A DNA stretch of 17,305 nucleotides from an uncultured Verrucomicrobia subdivision 3 bacterium (GTDB lineage Bacteria; Verrucomicrobiota; Verrucomicrobiae; Limisphaerales; UBA11358): the NCBI GenBank assembly GCA_903847285.1, contig CAINDH010000037.1, forward strand, positions 1 to 17,305, in the 5' to 3' direction. Made by a program: the position numbers and the translations under genes. The first letter of the stretch is position 1; every line of letters begins with the position of its first letter. Under the pieces are notes generated by a model, which was not told where the DNA came from, made no database searches, and saw only the letters and a list, made by a program, of their open reading frames with translations. Below, in pieces: positions 7,806 through 13,735 of this stretch.

Positions 7806-8782
7806 AAACCGCTGTTCTGGGTGCAGGCGCATGGGGCACGGCGCTCGCGCGACTATTATGCGACGAGAAAAATTCCGTCACGCTCTGGGGTCACAACGTG
7901 GAGCATCTGGAGGACTTGCGCGCGACGCAACACAACGAGCGTTATCTGCCGGGCATAAAATTGCCGCCTGAGTTGAGATTGGAAACAGATTTGCAGCGCG
8001 CCATTGACAACGCGGAGTTGATCGTGGTGGCCGTGCCGTCAAAAGCCTTCCGCCCAGTCACCAGTTCACTGAAAGATTTTTCTGGCATCACAGTCAGTGT
8101 GACGAAGGGAATTGAACACGCCAGCGGCCTGACGATGTGCGGCGTGTTGGCAGAGAATTCACCCGGCGCAAAACTCGCGGCGCTCTCCGGGCCATCGCTC
8201 GCGCTGGAAGTGGCGCGCGGCGTGCCGACCGCCATTGTCGCCGCAAGCAACGATGCGGCCACCGCAACTGCCGTCCAAAAATTATTTCATCGCCCGACGT
8301 TTCGTGTTTATACCAGCCTGGATTTAAATGGCGTGGAGTTAGGCGGCGCTTTAAAAAACGTCATCGCCATCGCAGCGGGCGTATGCGACGGGCTGGGGTT
8401 TGGCGACAATTCCAAAGCGGCACTCGTCACGCGCGGGCTGGCGGAAATGCGCCGACTTGGCGTGGCGTGCGGCGCGCAGTCAGGAACGTTTCCCGGTTTG
8501 AGCGGGCTCGGCGATTTGATGGTGACGTGTTTTTCCAAGCTGAGCCGCAACCGCACATTCGGCGAGCGGCTGGGGCGCGGAGAAAAAGTAGATGCGATTC
8601 TGGCGAACGCTGTTTCCGTGGCCGAAGGTTATCCGACAGCGAAGTCTGCGCACGCCTTGGCGCGCAAACTGAAAATTGAAACACCCATCATAGATGAGAT
8701 TTACGCTGCGCTCTACGAAGGCAAGCTGCCGGCGAAGGCATTGCAAGACTTGACCGCGCGCGAATCCAAGGCGGAGAATTAA
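7802..8782 (+). CDS. gpsA: NAD(P)+-dependent glycerol-3-phosphate dehydrogenase
   Basis: GpsA reduces dihydroxyacetone phosphate to sn-glycerol-3-phosphate in the cytosol, supplying PlsY. The protein is 326 residues, normal for the family. The dinucleotide-binding loop GAGAWGTA is at residues 7-14, followed by AVPSKAF (77-83), TKGIE (101-105, with the active-site-region Lys102), and the signature LSGPSLALEVARGVPTAIV (128-146). The catalytic Lys is K185 in GGALKNVIAIAAG, and GFGDNSKAALVTRG follows as usual. It overlaps plsY by 4 bases and ends 13 bases before the response regulator gene, so read-through into the two-component pair is possible. Confidence 0.96.
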   Translation: MKTAVLGAGAWGTALARLLCDEKNSVTLWGHNVEHLEDLRATQHNERYLPGIKLPPELRLETDLQRAIDNAELIVVAVPSKAFRPVTSSLKDFSGITVSVTKGIEHASGLTMCGVLAENSPGAKLAALSGPSLALEVARGVPTAIVAASNDAATATAVQKLFHRPTFRVYTSLDLNGVELGGALKNVIAIAAGVCDGLGFGDNSKAALVTRGLAEMRRLGVACGAQSGTFPGLSGLGDLMVTCFSKLSRNRTFGERLGRGEKVDAILANAVSVAEGYPTAKSAHALARKLKIETPIIDEIYAALYEGKLPAKALQDLTARESKAEN

Positions 8783-8795
8783 AATTTCCAACGCC

Positions 8796-9473
8796 ATGCG
8801 CATCCTCCTCGCCGAAGACGAACCCAAAGTAGCCGAGCATGTCCGCCTCGGCCTCACCGCCGAGGGTTACGCCGTGGATGTGGCGGTGGATGGCGATGAA
8901 GCCATCTGGCTCGCCGAAGAAAACAAATACGACGCGCTGCTGCTCGATGTGACGATGCCGCACAAGGACGGCTTTACCGTGGTGCGCCACCTGCGCCGAA
9001 AACAAATTCTCGCGCCAGTGATTTTCATCACGGCACGCGACGATGTGCAAGACAAAGTGCGCGGCCTCGACGCGGGCGCTGATGATTACCTCACGAAACC
9101 ATTTTCCATCACCGAACTGCTAGCGCGGCTGCGCGCGGTATTACGGCGGCAACGTCCATCCGCTTCAACCATCGTGCGCGTGGGCGATTTGGAACTGGAT
9201 ATGGTGTCACACGAAGCCCGGCGCGCGGGTGAGCAGATTGTTTTGACGCCCCGCGAATTTGCGTTACTGGAATTTCTCATGAGTAATTCTCCGAAGCCGG
9301 TCAGCAAGACCGCCATCGTGGAACACGTCTGGGATCAACACTTCGACTCCGAGACGAACGTAGTGAATGTGTATGTGAACATGCTGCGCAAAAAAATTGA
9401 CCGCCCCGGTTTGCCTCCGCTCATTCACACCGTGCGCGGCGTGGGCTTTGCATTGCACGAGGAGACGGCATGA
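8796..9473 (+). CDS. OmpR/PhoB-family response regulator
   Basis: A 225-residue two-component regulator. The receiver domain (about 1-115) has the acidic pocket E7-D8, the phosphoacceptor D51 in LLLDVTMP, T79 in FITARDD and the conserved K101 in YLTKPF. The winged-helix output domain (about 126-222) ends with the typical SETNVVNVYVNMLRKKID and LIHTVRGVGFAL motifs. Among subfamilies it most resembles CusR/CopR/QseB-type regulators, which often control metal or envelope responses, but that is family resemblance only. No Shine-Dalgarno sequence precedes the ATG. Its stop overlaps the kinase ATG (ATGA), so the pair is translationally coupled. The envelope cluster starting at 10732 is a plausible target. 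Confidence 0.93.
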   Translation: MRILLAEDEPKVAEHVRLGLTAEGYAVDVAVDGDEAIWLAEENKYDALLLDVTMPHKDGFTVVRHLRRKQILAPVIFITARDDVQDKVRGLDAGADDYLTKPFSITELLARLRAVLRRQRPSASTIVRVGDLELDMVSHEARRAGEQIVLTPREFALLEFLMSNSPKPVSKTAIVEHVWDQHFDSETNVVNVYVNMLRKKIDRPGLPPLIHTVRGVGFALHEETA

Positions 9474-10521
9474 AATCGCTACGCCTGCGTTTGACGCTCT
9501 GGTTCGGCATCGGTTTTCTCGTCATCACGGCGGCGTTCATGGTGCTGATCCAACACACACTCGAAGCCGAGTTGCTGCAAAAGGCGTGCAGCAAAGCCTA
9601 CCCCGAACTACCAGATTGGAACCTGCACAACAGTCTGACTGAGCTAGAAGTGAAAGAAATTGCGCGCGAGATGATTAAGTCCGCGCTCGTTTGGGCGGTG
9701 CCGGTGCTGCTCGTGGCCATCGCGGGCGGCTACTGGCTGGCACGGCAGTCCTTGCGCCCCATCGCGAGCGTGAACCGGCAGTTGGAGGCAAAAAACCCAG
9801 CCAACCTCGGCGAACGATTTCATTGCCGGAAGCCGATTCAGAATTCCGTGACTTGTTACGGCAGTTGAATGATTTGCTCGCGCGTTTGGACGCATCGTTT
9901 GCGGAGATGAACAACTACGCCGCCAAAGTCGCCCACGAACTGCGCACGCCGCTCTCCATCATGCGTTTGAAAGTCGAGCAGGCGGGTGAACGCATCGCGC
10001 CGGGACTCGCGGAGGAATTGGAGAATGAAATGCACCGCCTCACGCACGTCGTGGATCAGTCGTTGCTCATCGCCCGCGCCGAACAAGGCCGGTTGTTGCC
10101 GATGCGTTCGGTATTTGATTTTTCGGCGGCCGTCGCTGAAGTCGTCGGCGATTTTCAACTATTGGCGGCAGAGCAGGATCGGAAATTCACCCTGCGCTCG
10201 GACGCAAGTTGTTGGGTCTCCGCCGATCCGCGCCACTTGCGCCAGATCACGCACACCCTGCTGACGAACGCCCTCAAGCACGGCAGCGGCGACCTGACGG
10301 TGCGACTGAAACATCGTCCGCGCTACGCCATCCTCCTTGTCTCCAACCGCGTGAACCGCACTGCCAAAGCTGAATCCACGCTCGGCCTCGGCCTGCGCGT
10401 GGTGGCCGCATTGTTACGGCTCGAACCGGATGTGCACCTGCAACGGCGGCGCGGTAATGATTATTACGCCACCGTCCTCCGCGTGCCTTCCGTGGAACAA
10501 CCGCTTTCATTTCAATACTGA
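9470..10521 (+). pseudogene. Sensor histidine kinase, interrupted by a one-base frameshift
   Basis: The first frame (from ATG 9470, with GAGGAG 5 bases upstream) encodes TM1 (residues 8-28), a sensor loop of only ~40 residues, TM2 (71-91) and the start of a HAMP domain (RPIASVNRQLEAKNPANLGER), then runs into nonsense ending at 9868. The -1 frame carries the rest: ISLPEADSEFRDLLRQLNDL (HAMP end), the H-box KVAHELRTPL with His codon 9934-9936, the N-box LLTNALKHG and a G2-like GLGLRVV. Restoring one base at about 9817 (CGAATTTC for CGATTTC) joins GER to ISLPEAD in a normal HAMP. The usual DxGxG (G1) box is not visible and the ATP lid is very short. This could be a genuine pseudogene, a sequencing deletion or programmed frameshifting; I favour a deletion. 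Confidence 0.85.
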
Positions 10522-10608
10522 ATTAGCCGCCAGCCCATTTTTCAACGCCCAGGCGCAATGACAGCGATGGAGCTGATGCAACCGCCGGATTGTGAAATTA
10601 ACTTTGCG

Positions 10609-10646
10609 TCTTTGCCATGAATTAAAGCTATCCTTGCTGGCAAAGA
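10609..10646. repeat. Perfect 9-bp inverted repeat upstream of DUF3570 gene
   Basis: TCTTTGCCA (10609-10617) and TGGCAAAGA (10638-10646) are exact reverse complements around a 20-base AT-rich spacer. It is followed on the plus strand by TAAAAATAATTTA, not a T-run, so it is not an intrinsic terminator for the kinase. It lies in the 210-base gap that must contain the promoter of the envelope cluster, about 85 bases before its first ATG, so an operator is possible. The left arm is part of GGCAAAGACGCAAAG on the minus strand, related to the 513-541 repeat. Confidence 0.5.
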
Positions 10647-10731
10647 TAAAAATAATTTAATCCAGCCCGCGTGCCGTTTTAATGATGCTGGGCTATATTC
10701 GCCGTAGATTTTGCAACAACTATCCAGTGAC

Positions 10732-11880
10732 ATGATTAATAAATCCATACTCTCCGGGTTCGCTCTACACGCGGACAAAATCATTGGCGCCCTCCGCAAC
10801 GGTCGGCGCTTTTTGCCGCTGGGCCTGGCCTTTGGCCTCCCGCAAATCCTGCGCGCCGAAAACCACGTTGACTACCGCTACGAATTTTACGGCGAAGAAA
10901 ACGACCGGATGAAAATCGAGACGCACTCGGTTTATTTCGAGCAGAAACTTTCCGACGCCGTAGTCGCCAAAGGCGAAGTGATCTATGATGGCATCTCCGG
11001 AGCCACGCCGACGGGAACCCATGTGAAGGGAATTGCCAAGACCACCCAAGTTGAAGACACGCGCTGGGCGGGTAATTTGAACCTTGACTGGCGATTGCGA
11101 AACCACCTGTTGTCCCCCGGTGTTGCTTATAGCGAAGAGAGCGATTATCGATCGATCGGAATCTCACTCTCGGACGCGGTAGAGTTTAATGACAAAAATA
11201 CCATCCTTCAATATGGAGCATCGCATAACTTCGATGATGTGCGCCATGGCGACCGTGTCACGTGGTCGAGTAAAGACAGCACGGATATTATTGTAGGCCT
11301 TTCTCAACTGCTCTCGCCCAAGACAGTCTTCAGTGGAGCGTTCACTTTTGGATATGATGACGGCTACCTGAATGATCCGTATCGTCTGGCTGAATATGCT
11401 CCCGTATTCCCGCCTTTTCCCATTGGCACTACCGAACAACGACCGGGCTATCGGAGCAAGGAAGTCCTGCAGTTAACAGCCACTCATTACTTTGAGAAGG
11501 TTGACGGCAGCTTGGAAGCAACCTACCGCTTCCACCATGATTCTTATGATGTCTTTAGCCATACGGTTGGCCTGAACTGGTATCAACACCTTGGCAAACA
11601 CCTAATTGTTGAACCGATGTTTCGTTTTTACACACAATCGGCAGCGTCATTCTATTCAACTCAATTTACAGATCCGCTTCCAAGCTATCTGTCATCCGAC
11701 TATCGCCTGTCTGAATTATATTCCTTGGACTACGGCATCCAGGCCACGATGTTGATCAACGACCACTTGCGTATTGTCGGCGGCTATCACCGCTATGAAA
11801 TGCACGGTCTCGACCGGACCACTGCTGATATGTATCCCAAAGCAAACATCTTCACAGTCGGCCTCTCACTCCGATGGTAA
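10732..11880 (+). CDS. DUF3570 outer-membrane beta-barrel protein
   Basis: A 382-residue predicted outer-membrane protein. The N-terminus has a basic stretch (ALRNGRRF) and a hydrophobic core (LPLGLAFGLPQIL) ending RAE, fitting a signal peptide. The rest alternates in short amphipathic strands rich in Tyr/Phe and ends in GLSLRW, the terminal aromatic expected of BAM-assembled barrels. YDGISGATPTG, the conserved DUF3570 landmark, places D86-S89-G90-A91-T92 in exact agreement with the flavinylation motif Dxx[S/T]GA[S/T] (bases 10987-11007). The frame is open from TTG 10711, but ATG 10732 is the better start. Its TAA overlaps the apbE ATG (TAATG). Family function is unknown; the link to ApbE is inferred from motif plus neighbourhood. 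Confidence 0.82.
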   Translation: MINKSILSGFALHADKIIGALRNGRRFLPLGLAFGLPQILRAENHVDYRYEFYGEENDRMKIETHSVYFEQKLSDAVVAKGEVIYDGISGATPTGTHVKGIAKTTQVEDTRWAGNLNLDWRLRNHLLSPGVAYSEESDYRSIGISLSDAVEFNDKNTILQYGASHNFDDVRHGDRVTWSSKDSTDIIVGLSQLLSPKTVFSGAFTFGYDDGYLNDPYRLAEYAPVFPPFPIGTTEQRPGYRSKEVLQLTATHYFEKVDGSLEATYRFHHDSYDVFSHTVGLNWYQHLGKHLIVEPMFRFYTQSAASFYSTQFTDPLPSYLSSDYRLSELYSLDYGIQATMLINDHLRIVGGYHRYEMHGLDRTTADMYPKANIFTVGLSLRW

Positions 11881-12872
11881 TGACCAGTCCCAGCTCGTCT
11901 GCCGAAGCCATCACTCGCGTGGCTCAATCCGCGCGGGTGTCGGTGGAGAACAGTTTGCACCGGCTAGAGTTCCGCGCAATGAGCACCGAGTGCCGCGTGA
12001 ATTTTCATGGCGTCGCCGCGTCCGTTGCGCGCGACTTGCAGCGGGACATCGTGCAATGGGTCGCTCAATTTGAAGCACGCTACTCGCGCTTCATCCCTGA
12101 CAGCCTCATCGGTAAGATCAACGCCGCCGCCGGGGAACACTGGATTGAAACTGATCCCGAAACTGACCGGCTATTTCAACTGTGTCAGGAATTATTTTTC
12201 TTCACGCGCGGTTCATTTGACCCGACCTCCCTGCCCCTCATCAAACTGTGGAACTGGAAGCAATCGCCGCCCGTAGTGCCGGACGCAGAAGCCATCCGCG
12301 CTGCGCGCGAACTTGTTGGCTGGAATAAAATCCAGCGGCGTAAAGGTGGAATTTTTCTCCCGCAACGCGGAATGGCGTTAGATCTCGGCGGCATCGGCAA
12401 AGAATACGCCGTGGATTGCGTGATGAATATGGCCAGCGAACGTGGCGCGCAAAACGTTCTGGTAGATTTCGGCCAAGACGTGCGCGTGCGTGGCCATGCG
12501 CCGGATAAAAAATTCTGGTGGATTGGCCTGGATGACGCCGCGAACCCCGGCAAATGCTGGGCCGGCGTGGCCGTGACCGATCACGCCGTCGCTACTTCCG
12601 GCGATTATCTCCGCCACTTCGTTCACAACGGCACGCGCTACGGCCACATCCTTGATCCGCGCACGGGTTATCCGGCGTTGAACGATTGCCGTGCCGTGAG
12701 CGTCATCGCCCCGAGTTGCACCATTGCGGGCTTGCTCTCTACCAGCGTTTGTATTCTCGGCGCCAAGGAAGGCATGGAGTTGATTGAACTTCACCCCGGC
12801 GCGGCCGGCGCCATCACCACCAACCAGACCAAAATCTATTCCCGAAAATTCCATGAATACATCCCTGCTTGA
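11880..12872 (+). CDS. apbE: ApbE-family FAD:protein FMN transferase, atypical subtype
   Basis: ApbE enzymes attach FMN from FAD through a phosphoester to Thr or Ser in Dxx[S/T]GA[S/T] motifs. The 330-residue protein has family landmarks: FRAMST near the N-terminus, GSFDPT (111-116), DLGGIGKEYAVD (168-179), TSGDY (239-243) and HILDPRTGYP (256-265). Two features are unusual. There is no signal peptide or lipobox, whereas well-studied ApbEs act outside the cytoplasm. And in AGLLST (283-288) Gly284 stands where ADALxT-type enzymes have the metal-binding Asp, although Thr288 is kept. From memory, a 'GIGKEYAVD' subfamily sharing these traits exists. ATG 11880 overlaps the preceding stop; ATG 11874 is possible. 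It lies between two genes whose products carry the target motif. Confidence 0.85.
   Translation: MTSPSSSAEAITRVAQSARVSVENSLHRLEFRAMSTECRVNFHGVAASVARDLQRDIVQWVAQFEARYSRFIPDSLIGKINAAAGEHWIETDPETDRLFQLCQELFFFTRGSFDPTSLPLIKLWNWKQSPPVVPDAEAIRAARELVGWNKIQRRKGGIFLPQRGMALDLGGIGKEYAVDCVMNMASERGAQNVLVDFGQDVRVRGHAPDKKFWWIGLDDAANPGKCWAGVAVTDHAVATSGDYLRHFVHNGTRYGHILDPRTGYPALNDCRAVSVIAPSCTIAGLLSTSVCILGAKEGMELIELHPGAAGAITTNQTKIYSRKFHEYIPA
12852..12869 (+). repeat. Direct repeat, left copy (end of apbE)
   Basis: An 18-base sequence, CATGAATACATCCCTGCT, at the end of apbE recurs with one T-to-C change 123 bases downstream at the start of the tlpA-like gene. The two copies bracket the palindromic element at 12877-12945. 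Confidence 0.8.
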
Positions 12873-12876
12873 ATTC

Positions 12877-12945
12877 GTAGCAGCGGACATGAGTCCGCTC
12901 CATTTAAATCGGGTGAAATTAGAGCCGACTCACGTCGGCTGCTAC
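12877..12945. repeat. REP/MITE-like nested palindrome between apbE and tlpA
   Basis: Two 24-base arms (12877-12900 and 12922-12945) are inverted copies, 21 of 24 positions matching, around a 21-base AT-rich centre. Each arm is itself a hairpin: AGCGGAC/GTCCGCT with loop ATGA on the left, AGCCGAC/GTCGGCT with loop TCAC on the right. Two of the three differences between the arms fall on one base pair (12885-12896 versus 12926-12937) and are compensatory, so the small hairpins appear to matter. I recall similar 'GTAGCAGCCGACGTGAG' elements in Verrucomicrobia, unverified. It may also act as a processing or attenuation site within the operon. Confidence 0.8.
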
Positions 12946-12974
12946 GCGGCAAAAACTTAATCACACAAATATCT

Positions 12975-12992
12975 CATGAACACATCCCTGCT
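12975..12992 (+). repeat. Direct repeat, right copy (start of tlpA-like gene)
   Basis: CATGAACACATCCCTGCT, one base different from 12852-12869, provides the ATG and first codons of the thioredoxin-like gene. The pair looks like a target duplication flanking the inserted palindrome, or a duplicated gene start. Confidence 0.8.
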
Positions 12993-13470
12993 CAAAAAAT
13001 CCCTGTTGGCAACGCTGCTCGCCGGAACCCTTCTCACCGCGCGCGCCGAACTAAAAGTTGGCGAGACGTTGCCGGATCTCGCCAGCTTCAAACTCGAAGG
13101 CAAATTGCCCGACTCGCTCAAGGGTAAAATTGTCATCGTAGATTTTTGGGCCTCGTGGTGCCTCCCGTGCGCCGAGTCGTTTCCCGTGCTGGATGAGCTG
13201 CAAAAAAAATACGGCGACAAGCTCGTGGTCATCGGTGTGAACGTGGACGAAAAAGCCTCGAACATGGACAAGTTTTTGAAGAAGCACGCCGTGAGTTTCA
13301 CGCTCGTGCGCGATAGTGGACAGAAGCTCGTGGCCGTTGTCTCGCCGGAGACCATGCCCACCTCCTTCATCCTCGATGGCGAAGGCAAAGTCCGTTTTTT
13401 ACACAGTGGCTTTCACGGCGAAAAGACCAAAAAAGAATACATCAGCGAAATTGAATCCCTCTTGAAATAA
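12976..13470 (+). CDS. TlpA/ResA-like exported thioredoxin
   Basis: A 164-residue thiol-disulfide oxidoreductase, exported by a Sec signal peptide (two Lys, then LLATLLAGTLL, cleavage at ARA before Glu25). The thioredoxin fold shows the redox site W61-C62-L63-P64-C65 in FWASWCLPC and the cis-proline loop TMPTSF with Pro128; both cysteines are present, so it should be active. TlpA/ResA proteins reduce disulfides on periplasmic partners such as cytochrome c apoproteins or copper chaperones. Here the obvious candidate is the cysteine-containing lipoprotein starting 7 bases downstream. The ATG lies in the right copy of the direct repeat and has no Shine-Dalgarno sequence, so translation may depend on how the upstream element folds. 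Confidence 0.9.
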   Translation: MNTSLLKKSLLATLLAGTLLTARAELKVGETLPDLASFKLEGKLPDSLKGKIVIVDFWASWCLPCAESFPVLDELQKKYGDKLVVIGVNVDEKASNMDKFLKKHAVSFTLVRDSGQKLVAVVSPETMPTSFILDGEGKVRFLHSGFHGEKTKKEYISEIESLLK

Positions 13471-13477
13471 TTATCCC

Positions 13478-13696
13478 ATGAAAACCAAATCTCTTTTCCT
13501 GCTGGCATCGGCGATGCTTTTGATTCTTACCGGGTGCGCCAATGTAAAACCGTGGCAGCGCGAGCATCTCGCCGACTATACGATGCAAGCCGACCGCGAT
13601 CCGCTCGGCTCCGCCCAGAAAGAACACATCTGGTTCTCGCGCGAAGAAGCCAGCGGCGGACGCGGCGTCGGCGGCGGCGGTTGCGGTTGCAATTAA
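13478..13696 (+). CDS. DUF4266 small lipoprotein with C-terminal CGCN
   Basis: A 72-residue lipoprotein. The signal peptide ends in a lipobox, LTGC, so Cys20 should be lipidated; the next residues (ANV) do not give the +2 Asp inner-membrane retention signal. The mature part has VKPWQREHLADYTM and DPLGSAQKEH, typical of DUF4266, and ends GRGVGGGGCGCN with Cys69 and Cys71 as the only mature thiols besides the lipidated one. The function of the family is unknown; a terminal CxC suggests metal binding, a disulfide, or a modification site. It is 7 bases after the thioredoxin gene and in the same cluster as DUF3570 and apbE; I recall these families co-occurring elsewhere, which would need a neighbourhood search. 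Confidence 0.85.
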   Translation: MKTKSLFLLASAMLLILTGCANVKPWQREHLADYTMQADRDPLGSAQKEHIWFSREEASGGRGVGGGGCGCN

Positions 13697-13735
13697 AAAT
13701 TTTCACAAGTCACACCCTCAACTCAAAGTCACACC

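Noticed and set aside
10609..10660. Inverted repeat as the intrinsic terminator of the kinase gene
   Set aside because: The plus strand after the stem is A-rich, and the minus strand has no T-run either.
10711..10731. TTG start for the DUF3570 gene
   Set aside because: It adds seven polar residues before a normal ATG and no ribosome binding site supports it.
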